Origin: Uloborus plumipes
Taxonomy: Eukaryota; Arthropoda; Arachnida; Araneae; Uloboridae
Direction: 5' to 3'
DNA: 64,000 nucleotides
NCBI GenBank assembly: GCA_038373865.1
Contig: JAXGGA010002365.1
Span: 10,001-74,000 of the forward strand
Positions 44,780-57,013 of the stretch are shown here, piece after piece; the first letter of the stretch is position 1, and every line of letters starts with the position of its first letter. The notes beneath the pieces were generated by a model that saw only the letters and a program-made list of their open reading frames with translations, did no database searches and was not told where the DNA came from. The position numbers and the translations under genes were made by a program.

Positions 44780-46386
44780 TCTAATATTAATACTATTAAA
44801 GTCTGTCTGTGTCTGTCTGTCCGTCTGAAGCTTGAACTCCTCAAAAACCGCTGAGAGTAGAGAATCAAACATAGTACCATTTGATTCGAAATTTTCTAAG
44901 GAAGACAATAAGACCAACTGCGTAACTCTACGATGTTAATTAGCTGAGATATTAATTTAAACGTTAATTAAATGTTTTGCACTTTTTAAATTTCCAAGAC
45001 ATTTATCTCTTTCCGTTGCCATTTGAATAAAAAGGTTAATTAAATTATTGAACTATTTAAAATTCTAAGACATTTATTTCTTACTGTTGCCATTTTGAAT
45101 TAAAACGTTAATTAAATTATTGAACTATTTAAAATTCCAAGGCATTTATTTATTTCTGTTGCCATTTTAAATTAAAACGTTAATTAAATTATTGAACTAT
45201 TTAAAATTCCAAGACATTTATTTCTTTCCGTAGCGATTTTAAATTAAAACGTTAATTAAATTGAACTTTTTAAAATAAAAGTGTTATTTTTTCCGTTGTC
45301 ATTTTGAATACGTGTTACACCAAAGTTCTAACAATTGTTTTTATTCTAATTAATAACTTATATTTTTCCTCTGGTACCATTTTGAAAATGTGTTTTTATA
45401 TAAAATTGCAATTAATGTTTTTAGCAGGGACTTTTCTTGGCTGCGATCCAAATATTAAAAGAACTTTTTCATTTAGAATTTTGCAAATAATTTTACAGGA
45501 AGAAAGTGGTTTGGGAATAATTGTTTTTGGAAAGGAATTTTATTTGTCATTTAGGAAAAATGTTAAGTATGCGCTACTTAACATCCTTTTTATTTCCAAG
45601 GAAGCATGTGCAAATAATTCAATTGACTTTTTGGATGCAGGACAGCTTTTTAGTGAGTGACTTTAGAGGGGAGTAGTTTGTTGAAACTCCTCGCTAAAAC
45701 TTTCCTTACCACTTAAAAGCCTTGGCGGCGAGTAGTTTGTTGAAACTTACCTCGCTACTTTAAAGGCGAGCAGCCTTGGCGGCGAGTAATTTCTTTAACC
45801 CTTTAACTGCCAAGGTATTTTGATGAGTTGATGCACAAATTGTCAAATTTTTTTATTGCAAAAATCAAATGTTTAGTTAAATATAAAATATACTTAGTCG
45901 TTAAAAAATGATATTTTGAAGTACATTGGTAACATAGTTAAAGTTTTGTAGCCACTGCATATTTGATTGAGGCGGCTGCCACTCAACATGGCAGTTGTAA
46001 AGTTCGCTTCTAGTGGAGCATTATTTTCTAAAAATGAAAAAAAAAAAATATTTTCTAAAAAATAAATAAATGGAAAAAAAAATTAAATAAATAAAAGTGA
46101 ATACCTTTCAGTAATTCAGTCTTGTGTGGTATAACTGGAAGCACTTTTCTAAGCACAAACCCAAGAGAGTAATACTTGGGCGTGACATTTTCGAACACCA
46201 GTGCTGTGCCCGAGATTGTCTGGGGCATGACAGTTAAAAGGTTAAACTTTCCTCACCACTTTAAAGGCAAGTAGTTTGTTGAAACTTCCTTCGTTACTTT
46301 AAAGGCGAGCCGACTTGGCGGCGAGTTGTTTGTTGAAACTTTCCTCAATACTTTACAGCCCGTGCAACGCCGGGCCCCGCAGCTAG
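44780..46386 (+). mobile_element. Helitron copy E with minisatellite
   Basis: It starts A|TCTAATATTAATACTATTAA at 44780. It ends with hairpin GCCCGTGCAACGCCGGGC, then CCCGCAGCTAG at 46386, followed by T. The interior repeats TTAAAACGTTAATTAAATTA blocks and GGCGGCGAGTAGTTTG minisatellite units near the 3' end. It is an inverted relative of copy D (29848-31363). The frame at 45304-45660 overlaps homologous noncoding sequence and is not regarded as a gene. A piggyBac-like insertion splits the minisatellite at 45799-46241. Confidence 0.8.
45799..46241. mobile_element. piggyBac-like MITE, 443 bp, TTAA target duplication
   Basis: Ends CCCTTTAACTGCCA and CCTTTTAACTGTCA (right end on minus) are flanked by TTAA at 45795-45798 and 46242-46245. 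TTAA with CCC-type ends is characteristic of piggyBac; Kolobok also uses TTAA, so the class is not certain. There is no ORF. Confidence 0.75.
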
Positions 46387-47215
46387 TTAATCAAATAATT
46401 TTTTACAAAATAACGGCTATAATAAAAGTGCTGGACCTTCTTGTACTGTTCGATTTGAGCCGGGCGAAAATTGTCACCCTTTTTTTTTGTTTAAACCTGA
46501 TTACAAAAGCCAGCTTCAATTAGAAAAAGCAAACTTTTTTTTTTTCAATATTTCTTTTTTTATTTTAACTGAAACAAAATTTATATTTATATCATTAATC
46601 CAATCACTTATTATATGATTAATTCCTTTAAACAAGACTTAAAATAAGGTGCCTCTTAAAAAACTTTGTACAGTATAAAAGCAAAAAAAAAAAAACTATT
46701 GTTTCATATCAGGAAATTAGACTTGTTCAATGGTTGTTTAAAAGTTAATTTTAATCAAAGTATTTAAAAAAGCACAGGAGTCTGCTGCTGTCTTTATCAG
46801 TCATTTGGTTCAGTCTTTGAATAAATGCACTTTTATCATATTTTTAAAACACTTGGCGAAACCTATTTTTATTTCAAAAGCCAACTTTTATCAAAATCAT
46901 TTTCTTTTTTATTTTCAAAACATATTGGGATAAAGACCACATTTATTTCAACAAAATAATTAATTTTAATGTATTATCGGATTGTGCAAAATAAGATGAA
47001 CTTTGCTTATTGTTTAGAAAAGTATTCCATAAAAGTAGGCCATATTAAAAAGGAACATGACCTTTTTCAATGCAATTTAAATTATTTAAAGACAAAAAAT
47101 TGCTACATTAAATATTCAAGAGATCACATGTTAGTACTGCCACTCGAAGCAATTTCCGGATCAGTTGATTTAGCATTTTAATAACAATACACTTTCACAA
47201 ATCTTTTGTCTTTTT
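46387..47215. other. AT-rich intergenic stretch
   Basis: A 70-residue plus frame at 46969-47181 has no recognised domain. No element ends were found. Confidence 0.4.
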
Positions 47216-47620
47216 TAGTGCCAAAACCATCTCCCACTTTGTTCGAGATGAAGCCATAGGTTGATGAAATTTCCTCAATTGATGCAGACCTCGAGTGACA
47301 GCTGAGCAACTTGATACGGAAATCATTAGGTAACAAAAGTTTACTTTTAGAAGCCTTGATTTTTACAAGTTTGAGTGAGCCAATTCGAGAAAATTGTAAG
47401 AATTTTGTCAGATGGTTGGAGTGGCTTGCAGTATTTTTATCTCCTTCTTTGCTGGAGCAACAACCTAGTACAGGTCTTGGGAGAAAACATATTGTTTTGT
47501 TACTTAAATTGTCATTGGTTTCCTTGTTAAAACGTATAGAGGTCATATTATAAGTTGTAAAGCATAATTTTAAAAAGCTGGCCAGTCTGACCTTTTTTGA
47601 GAAAGAGACAACCTTTTTTT
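47216..47620 (+). pseudogene. Possible decayed coding segment, duplicated at 61565
   Basis: One plus frame reads VDEISSIDADLE, TGA, QLSNLIRKSLGNKSLLLEAL and onward to about 47553, with another stop (TAG) just upstream. A diverged second copy at about 61565-61860 keeps KSLGNKxLxxxALI in frame and later matching words (TTAAATTG, GTGTGGAGGTCAT-like). The family is not recognised. It could instead be a noncoding repeat that happens to stay open. Confidence 0.3.
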
Positions 47621-48214
47621 AAGAGAGATGAACAAAATGCCCAAATAAATGACACCTATTGCTAATATTTATTGCATAATTCCATCAAGAAATACTGCTA
47701 AATAATTACTTTCTCTCCGAATCTGTTACATAATATAAATACTGTCATGTAGATGAAACCACTTCGGAATAAATTGGCAATAAATTTGTTAGAGCAGTCA
47801 ATAAGTAACGCGTTAGAGGCGATTTCCTAGTAATTATCAACCAAACTCGAAAGTATTATCATGCGCAGGCATTTGGGCATTCACCCCCTTGTAACTCATG
47901 TCGCAAAATACAGTGCTCGTAAAAATCTTTTGGTTGCTGTTTGAACCAGTTGCACACTTTCTAAAATGTGTGTCCATGCAGTGTTTCTTTTAAGTTCATA
48001 AAATATGGAAGTTTCGTGGGACTGATCTGGTTCAACGGGGGAAGGGGGCTCAAGACTGCCCACTTGAACTACTGCAGAATTTTTCTTGTTGAATTAGCTG
48101 TGGTCTAGCTTTGTCCTGCAACATATGCCATCACAAGCAAGTTTACAAGCATGTTTCAGTTTGATCGCATTCCTGAAAGAATGAACTTTGCTGGCACTCG
48201 TGTTTTGGGTTGTG

Positions 48215-50740
48215 AACGAGTTTGAGGGAGTATAGGCCAGATCTGTCCCCATGTGACCTACAAATGTTTGGGGAACTGAAAAAAAGCCCTCCTTGGAGTG
48301 CGGGGACACAAATTTAAAATGGACGACAAAGTGAAAGAATGTGTGTGCCAGGGGCGGCTCCTCACTATGGGCCAGGTGGGCCGGGCCCACCCAGAAAAAT
48401 TGGAAGAAAAAAAAAATGCCGAATAAAACATAATCGTTTTGTATTTCAACCAACAAAAAAGAAAAAAACAAAACAAAACATAGGGCATAAAATATATTTT
48501 AAACCTTCAGCTCCTCCCCCCCTCCACATTGCTAATACAGCACAAAAAAGTTTTCAAACTCCATCAATTTTAGCGTTTCGCACCTAAGCGCTTCGCATTA
48601 GCACGGCTTTAAGAACGAATTCGTGGGCCAGATCAAAGCGGCCCTCGCCAAGCCCCCGATTTTAGCCAATCGCAATGGCTGAATTAAGAAGAGCAGAGAG
48701 AGATGACACCCCATTGTAACAATCGACAAGTGGGCATTTTTTATCTGGCCCAAAATTTCCCTTTGTCCCTAACCAAAGCGGTGGAGAGGGAAGTGTCCCT
48801 CACTGGTTACAGAGGAGCAGGGAATGTCTGGCCCCTGTGTTAGGGTAGGGAGAAAACTTGCTTTTCATTCCGCTCTCTGTTTTTCTTTTATTGATTTTTA
48901 TAACACGTCTTCTTTTTTTTTTTAGTCTTTCTTTTTTAATTTTCAACACCTATTACTAACAGGCATAGAGATTGCCAGTTTCATTACCCCCCCCCCTCAC
49001 CTATTTTTAATACAATGCATGCATATTTTATTTATTAATTTGCTTTTGAAATTCTTATTTTCAAAATTTTTGTATGAAGACTTTATTTTTGACTTGTAGT
49101 GCGTTTGCCATTTTCTTAGTATTAGTTTGAATTCAATCTCATTTGTCGCAGTGTTGTGTTAATATATTAAAAAATCTGTAAGTATTGTATGAACTCTAGG
49201 AATTTGTCATCCTGCCGGGTGTGACATTATAAATGCTTGTAGAAGTGATAAGTATTCTTAAGCTCAAAATGCTACATTTATTTAGCCGAATCATGACTGC
49301 ATTTATATCCAGGACTAACGAGAGGCTAACCCCCGCCCCCTAAAATATCAATGAAGTAGTCTGCCCCCCCCCTCCCCTTCGTTGATGGTCATCCCTACAA
49401 CTAATATTATCACACTCAAAGGGATTTTAATGTCCGAAAAAGCACTTAGATGTTGAATAAAAAGCTTGCTACTGCGCATTTTTTCTTATATCTTATGACA
49501 CGTAACATTAACCTTCTACTACAAATACACTAAAGCAGTAACCAGAAAAAACAAAACTTAAAACATTGAACGTTCATAAAAATATTGAGTGGATCAAAGT
49601 CTACTGTATATAAAAACTATATTCAGCTTAAAATGTATAAATGAATACATTTATTTTGTAAATTATTATTATTTTACAAATTGCTTCATAATTCAAGAAA
49701 CACGTGGACATAAAATTTCGCAACATTTAAAAACTATATTTTGCAATATATTTTCCTGAAGGTTTATAATATATGAAATATTAAATATTGTTTAAAAGCA
49801 ATCTAGTTAAATAAATATATTATATCAAAGTTTAATAACGGTACCTAATGGTTGGAAAAAACTAGGCGTTCTGCAAGATTTTTTATTTCTAACATATGAG
49901 CATATAACACGTTACTATGACTGTCAGTCAAATCATGTATCCGAAAAGGTTATTACCAGTTAAGCAAATATTCTGATAAACATAATTAAATTAGTCAGTT
50001 ATCCGTGTTTTAATTTTAATGGTATTCGAACCAGTAGTCAAGATCCTTTAATTTTGATTATATTGTAAGAAAAATAAGTGTTTTAATATTGTTATGTACT
50101 CTTTGTGTATTTCCTGAAAATAATTCGATTCATCTCATTACTAGTTTGAGTATGACCATAGGTAAGCGAGTGGGACCATAACTGGTCAAACTCCAGTGTA
50201 TTCCAATTTATTTAAAAACATATACATGCATTAAAATTGAAAGTATCATAGCTATAAAAGTGACATTTTAAAGTTCTAACACCGTTAGGATTTGTTTTTT
50301 CATGAATTAAAATTGCAACATTTGTATCCAAATTAAAAAAAAAAATGTAAGCATGCCTAAATCTAGTCATTTACTTTACGAGTTCCTTAATTTGATAGAG
50401 GCTTTCAGAAAGTCATGGTGCAGGTTGTCGAAATTTTTAGGGGGAGAGAGGGGGTGTTTTTAGGCAGAAATTTTCTTTTTGAGTGTAGTCCCGTAATGTT
50501 TGAGGAGGTGCGCCGCTTTGAGGCGTGACACTTTTGATGTGATGAATATTTTCACTGTCCGAAAATGGCAAAATTATGAGAGAAACATTAGTGATATTTT
50601 GAAAGTCGGTCGTCTGTGGAAAACCCACTAAGTTAAGGCACGAGCCGCCACTGGTGTGTGCCATCGATTCACGCAGCAACCAAAGGATATATTTGAGCCC
50701 AGCATTTATGCAACTGCCAAACCGTTCAAAAATGCCCAGA
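48215..50740 (+). pseudogene. Mariner-type transposase relic, split by a hAT-type element
   Basis: A plus frame from 48237 encodes PDLSPCDLQMFGELKK, the PDLxPxDxxxFxxLK signature around the last catalytic Asp of mariner transposases. After a shift of frame, GHKFKMDDKVKECV precedes 48348. Reading resumes at 50662 with HRFTQQPKDIF and a KPFKNAQTGQ end, as expected for the mariner C-terminus. Between them lies a 2.3-kb hAT-type insertion. Stops and frameshifts upstream make it non-functional. Confidence 0.55.
48349..50653. mobile_element. hAT-type element, 2.3 kb, GTGTGTGC target duplication
   Basis: Inverted ends CAGGGGCGGCTCCTCAC and CAGTGGCGGCTCGTGCC (right end on minus) are flanked by GTGTGTGC at 48341-48348 and 50654-50661, an exact 8-bp duplication. 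No transposase frame was recognised inside, so it is probably non-autonomous. Confidence 0.85.
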
Positions 50741-51059
50741 CTGGTCAGATCTTGATTTTGGGAATCACCCCACATTCTGAAGAACCAGTGTATTCAGTTG
50801 TCAATCTTACTGCATTAATGGTTTTTTTTTCAGGGCTGCTTCCATTTTTATAATTGCTCTTTGTTCACTATTTTACATGTAAACTGGCATCTCCCTGTCA
50901 TTCCCCATTCATGTAATTTGTTTGTCTGTTTGTTTCCTTATTTTTATTTTTTAATATTCTGCTGAAATATTTTATTTAGAAATCAACTGATTTCAATTGT
51001 TTTTCTTTCATTCTCTTTCTTTCTGCCTTTCTCTAAATACAATGGCTGCATTAGTAAAC

Positions 51060-51160
51060 AGGTGATTGCGTTCCGGTATTTTTCCGCATTTCCGGCATTT
51101 TCAAGATCGATTTTGGTATTTTCATGCTCTAAAATACCGGAAATAAGATATTTTTAATCC
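51060..51160 (+). repeat. Unpaired left end, CAGGTGATTGCGTTCCGG
   Basis: CAGGTGATTGCGTTCCGG at 51059 is followed by repeated CCGGTATTTT and CCGGAAAT words. It looks like the left terminus of a DNA transposon; no partner was found. Confidence 0.3.
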
Positions 51161-51513
51161 AGATTTTCTCTTTTTCCTTTTCTCGAATTTTCGGTGATTA
51201 TACCGATAATTATTTATAATAGTCATCATTTCACATTTTCTATGCTTGCTATTCCTTGTTGAAAGGCAAGCAAATTACATTTCTTTTTATTTTAATTCAA
51301 TCATTAAAACAAGAGTTTTAAACAAAATTCCAGGCTCTGTAAGTGTAAAATGTCAAGAACTTAAATGCTTAATCTCTGGCTGAATTTTATTTTTGTTACA
51401 ACAATTTAAGTTTTTTAACCCATACATAATATCTTTAAATAGTATTTCACTTCAGTGTTAATAAGTAATGAAATCTTTGACTCTGGTCATATTGTATTGA
51501 TTGGGAGATTTAT

Positions 51514-51692
51514 AGGTACCTCGCTTAAACGAATACTGTCGGTTCCAAGAAATATTATTCCATTAAACAGGGTATTCGATTAAGCGGGGATCTTTAACAT
51601 TACGTCTATGGCATCGGTTCCGAGATATTTTATTCGTATAAGCGGGATATTTGTTTATCCGTTACCCGATTAAGCGGGGACGACAGTACTAC
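51514..51692. mobile_element. CGCTTAA-type MITE, about 180 bp
   Basis: ACCTCGCTTAAACGAATACTG on the left mirrors CGATTAAGCGGGGACGACAG on the right. Internal copies of TTCGATTAAGCGGGGAT and TTCGTATAAGCGGGAT lie between. The pattern recalls pogo/Tigger-type MITEs. The left terminus is eroded. Confidence 0.55.
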
Positions 51693-54600
51693 ATCTAGAT
51701 AAATTCTTTTCCAAATTTTCAGTAACAAATGCAACTTTCATTAACTATGTTATTAATATTTTTGCACAACCAACTGTAATTCTGTTAGACCTACTTTATC
51801 TTTAAAATACTTTTTGGAGATAATTTGTACAACACCAGCTCAAAAGTAACTTTATTATTACTTATGTTTTATTTAATTAAATGCATGCACAAAATTTTGA
51901 CTAAAAATTATTTGAAACTTTTCGAATATATGAAATGTGTCTTGTTTGTTTATGAATGGAAATTTTTTCTCAAATATGGAAAGTGATAAAATTAGGCGTG
52001 CTTAAGTAATAGGACCCTTGGTTTTTAAAAAAAACATTGCAACCCCCCCCCCCCCACACACACACACACTCACGCACATTTTCTCTTTAAAACTTTCAGG
52101 TAATTTTCTATGAACTGACAATCACCCCTGTAGTAAATTTATTTGGAAGTGGCTTCATGTGTATGACAGTATTTATTGCTTGTTTTTTTTTATTTTTGAA
52201 AATTTATTATGTACCTTTTTTTCTGATAGATCTATAATAAATTCCAGTTTTAAATTTTATTTTGGCTTTGTGTGTTTACCATTTTTGCTTTATATATATT
52301 CTTCGCTACAGGATTTAAGCTCAGTTGAAAAATTATTTAGTGAAAAAAACCAAAATTGGGAAAAAAAAAGCATTAGTAAAATGCTGAATTGTCTCAGGTT
52401 GATGAATATGTATACGTCAGGGCTCCCACAGTCCTTGAATTTTTACTTTGCTAACTAAGGACCCCAGAAAAGTTCTTGATTTTTCCATGGGTCATTAAAA
52501 AGTCTTAAAAATTCTTAATTTTTCTGATGAGCCCTTAAAATGAAGTGGAAAAGTAATCCTGTTTCGTACTCGCTCACTTTTATGGGTTGCACAAATTTCT
52601 GCATTTTAGCCTTTATTTTTGTCAGTCTCAACTTTTTTTCGCATATCAAAATCTCATTCCATCTGCCTCTAAAATCCCTTCATTCATCTTTTATATATAG
52701 TTCTACTGTTTGGAAGTAACTTCTCTTATGCTTATCGTTACTTTAAATTCTTTTTATACTTCATATTCTGTATTCTTGCATGCTTGCCGTTTTGCCTCGC
52801 CCACTTGAAAATTTCAGTCCGGTGTTTAAATAAAAATCCTAATAATGTTAGAAAATAAAATTGGTCAAGAAAATTAGTATAAGTAGAATGCAGAGAGAAT
52901 ATTGAAATATGATAATGTTTATTGCAAAATTATGCAAAAGCTAGAAAATCTTTAGAGCTACACAAATTCAGGATTTCTATTTTTTTTCTAATTATCGTCA
53001 CTGTAAAAAAGGGAGAAGACTCGCAGATGATGAAAAGTTTGCTCTCAACATTGTCAATCACCATAAGTGGCAATATTTTTGTAAAAATTATGATATCCTT
53101 TCATTTAATGAGCTGGTATTAATGTAATGTAGACGTATTAAAAATGCTTGTTACTGTAAAAAAATGGTTTTCTGTTTAAAATCCACAATTTAAAAAAAAA
53201 TCCCATATGTGTAAAAAAAACCATTTCTGCAAAAAAAAAAAAAGAAAAAGAAAAAAACATTGAAATATTTACAAAAATCACATATTTAAAATTGACATTT
53301 GAATGATGACGAGTAAATTTGGATAGTTTTTGATTTTTTGAAGTCAGAAAGCTGCTACTGACGAATTTTTTAAATAAGTTCAAAAGTTGGATGTAAATTT
53401 CTGTTAAAAATAATAATTATTTGGATTACACAAATGAAATTTTGCATTTATATTTGTAACACATTTAAAGTTCAAGCTGTTGTTGAGAAAATAACTAAAA
53501 TCTCTTATGTTTGACAATTTCTGCCACCGAGGCCTGGAGTACTACAGGCTGTAAAAATAGTGTTACAGTTGGAATGGGAAATTCATTTTGTTCTCTCCAT
53601 TTACATTATATATCCCGATCTGTTCAGTACTGTTTTGGTAGGATCGGTACGTAAATAGACGGAGTCTCGTGTTATGCGAAATGCCACATTTTCAGACAAA
53701 CTTAAAATGAATACTTGGCCAATACATAATATTCCATTCAACATTTTTACTGCTACACAAAATTTTAATTTTAAAGGGAAGAAAAGTTTCTATTTTATAA
53801 AAAACTCATGTTTAACCCATTAAACGTCGTTACTACATAAAACATCTAAAAAGAATTCACTATTTTCATCAGTACAGCACTGTTGAAATTTTCAAAAAAA
53901 CTTTAACCGTTTAGAAGTTATAGGCTGTTCCCGTAATAGGAGCTTTGACGCTTTTGAAGGGAAAACACCGCGTTCGATTCCGTTTCTACTTTTTTTTCCA
54001 CCGCGTTTTGAAGAACCGCATCTTAAATATTATACATTCTTGTACTTTTATGCCCATTACAAAAATTCATACATATATATGTAGATACGTGTATAATCTT
54101 TTCCAAAATGAGAGCAATATTTCATTTACATTGCGTGTGAAAAGAAAAAATAAAACTAAATAAACTATGGATGAAAGCAAAAAAAGACTAATAAAGAAAA
54201 AAAGCTTAGCCAATCCTTTAATCAATATTTAGATTTTTTAATGAAAATGTGAAGTGCAATTTTCATGCAACATTACATTGCATTTTTTACATTTGGTTTA
54301 AGTGTTCTTTTTAGGAAATTTACACTGAGATTGTTTATTTTATATCGTGAAAAATGGAAAGGCAGCAAAATTTAATGTCCCAGTGACACTGCACAAATCA
54401 AGTGCCATTTACTTTTTTCAAACGCTCCGTGTAAGACGCATAAACAGTTGTTTAAAAGTGTTTGTAAAATGATAATAATTGTCTATTTTTGCTGCATGCT
54501 TTATAAGGAAGTTGCATACCTGCCAACTTGTACGTTTTGGCCTTTATTGTACATTGTTTTGCCCTATTGTACGATCTTAAGGTATATAAATAGGATTATA

Positions 54601-54749
54601 GACAATGGGGAAAAATATTAGGTGGCATTAGGGAGGGGACCGCCCTTATGTCCGCCACTGATTACATGTATTTCTGTTTTTCTTTTACTACAATTTGGGA
54701 TTTTGTCGAGTTAGGTTAAATCTTTTTAAAATAAAAATAAAATTTGACA
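51693..54749. other. Intergenic, unpaired transposon ends only
   Basis: CAGGGCTCCCACAGTCCTTG at 52421 resembles the left end of the outer element at 31933, without a right partner. GTCCGCCACTG near 54650-54660 looks like a hAT-type right end, also unpaired. A run of about 13 C precedes (CA)n near 52044-52070. No gene was recognised. Confidence 0.4.
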
Positions 54750-55116
54750 TCTATATGTGTAAAAATGGATGTATATTTGTATGTTTCTTTGTATGTTTGT
54801 TCCTTATACAAATCCAGTTTTTGTCGGATTTTCATCAAACTTGGTACAGAGGTTCCTTGGTGCACTAGAATTCACACAGTTGGGGTTTTGGAATTTTTTT
54901 AAAAATCCAAAAAGCTCAAAATATAAATTTTGCTCAAAATGGCCATTTTCTTTCAATTTTGAATATATAGAGCAATAGAGATAAGCCTTTGAGAATACAA
55001 ATAGATAAAAATTAACATTTAAATATGAGTATTTTCCAACAAAGATTAGGATCAACAAGGAGTTATCAATTTAAAGCTCACCTCTTTCATTTTAGCATAA
55101 AACAGGGCGAGGACTC

Positions 55117-55203
55117 AGTCACCTTTCTCACCTTTAGTCACCTTTTGAAATTTTGGTCACTTTTTGTCACCTTTTGGAATTTTAGTCACCTTTTTAAACC
55201 TTT
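55117..55203 (+). repeat. TCACCTTT array, left
   Basis: About seven TCACCTTT or TCACTTTT words, spaced 8-20 bp, follow the left terminus directly. Confidence 0.75.
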
Positions 55204-57013
55204 CTTGAAATGTGTTTTAGAAAAATTCATTTTTGATTCATAAATTTTTTGAAAAGTATGAATATTTTTTTTCTTACCTGAAAATAAATGGAATTTTGAA
55301 AAAAAAAAGCAAAAATCTGTCATTCAACCATTAAAAAAAGTGTTTCAACTGTGGCTCATTCACAAAACAAAGCCTTTTAGAAGCACCTGTTTAAAAAAGT
55401 TTCAAGAGGAAACAAAAAAACAGGTGCACCTGTTCCAAGGATGTTTGGCAGGGTTTTTTTTTTTTTTTTGTTCTTATAACAAAATTGTGTTGATGATTTG
55501 CATAGAGATGGGGGAAAAACAGGGTCAAAATTCTTATCTTTACTGTTATGTTCTTATCTCTTTTCTGCTCTACCCCCACCTTGCCCAAAGAAAAAACTGG
55601 TTGCTGATTTCACCCTTTTTCAAATTTAGTTTCATGTTCTAACAAATGTTTTTTCTATGCCATACCACAAGTCTCTATGACCTTGAAGCATGTGTGTAAG
55701 GCATAATTGGAAAAATACCCTTTAATTTGCAGAAAAAATATAATGCAAAAAAGAAAATATCAGGAAGAAAAAAGTTATTTGGGAAACATCTTTTTTTCTT
55801 TTAATTTACAGATATTTTTTTTTTTTCTCATTTTCAGAAGTGATTGATTACTATGTGCTTTTTACATTTAATATTGCTATGTTTTTTTACAAATATTGAT
55901 AGTCTATGTGATATTATTACGTTTATTTCAAGTTGTTATTTTCAAACTTTGGAGATTCTTATTGTTTTTCATAATAAAAAACTTTTTTGGAAACATTATA
56001 TTTGAAATGCCCAATTTTGACTCCTGCTAAGATAATTTTATTGTTTAAGATTCACTGATGATCCCGAATTGAGTATCAAATATGTTCACAATGTTAGAGG
56101 TAGGTTTAAGGGCACCAGTTTTTCAATGTCTTGACCTCCAATGTGTGCTCCCCCTCCACATTACAAATCTGCATTTACACAAATCTGCATACTATTTTTA
56201 TTACTATTGTTTATAGCTCTCTCAGTTAAAAAAAATAATGTCAAGTTTCAAAATTTCAATAAAATCGTTGCTAAGCAATCTTGCTAAGTGATAGCTCGCT
56301 GTGACATATGAGTTGACGAACCATTGCTTTGCCTTCCACGACTGGTAGAAATTCAGAAATGAGCCGCCAACATTGGAAATCGCTTTTTAATGAAATAAAT
56401 GAATATTTTCTGTTGGAGATTTCTTTATATTTCGCTCTGCAGAAAATTTTGTAAATATTTTTTTTTTTTTTTTGTGAATTTTAAAATTCTCTAATGTTTG
56501 AGTTAAATTTTTAAAACTATTATTGTGTGTCATGCGTAAGGTTTCAATTTTTCTGTATCCTGTAAATATTTTACATATTTTTTAAACTTCTTTTATAATA
56601 ACATTAGTTATTATGATTCTTTAATAACTTCATTTAAAATTACTTTTTGTAGCTCTCACAGCAAAAATAAATTACTAATGCATTGGAAAGAAATTTTTTA
56701 TAAGTTTAACATGTAATTTTGCTGATGTATGTAAGGATTTAGCAAAATTAAAAAAAAAAAAAACATTTTCACTGCACAGTGCTCACAAGACTTAAAATAT
56801 GATATAAAAGTTTTTCTCTCTTCAGTATTGGACATGTGCCGCTGTATATTTTCAGACCCCCCCCCCCCCCCCAAGCAAAAGACATTACACTTTTATTCAT
56901 ATGAAATAATATCTTCAGTTTTATACTTCAAGGTTATTTTATTTTCACCTTGTAAGTCATCATTTTGCTTCAATTAAAGTTTCTGATTTTTCAATTTATT
57001 TTCTCACTCATTC

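Noticed and set aside
45304..45660. 118-residue ORF inside Helitron E
   Set aside because: The homologous part of Helitron D does not maintain this frame, and Helitron copies of this size normally encode nothing.
47178..47546. 122-residue minus ORF
   Set aside because: No known motif. The plus strand over the same interval shows the more conserved reading with the second copy, although that too is broken.
48094..48488. Minus ORFs of 125 and 76 residues
   Set aside because: They are antisense to the mariner relic and cross the hAT-type terminus at 48349.
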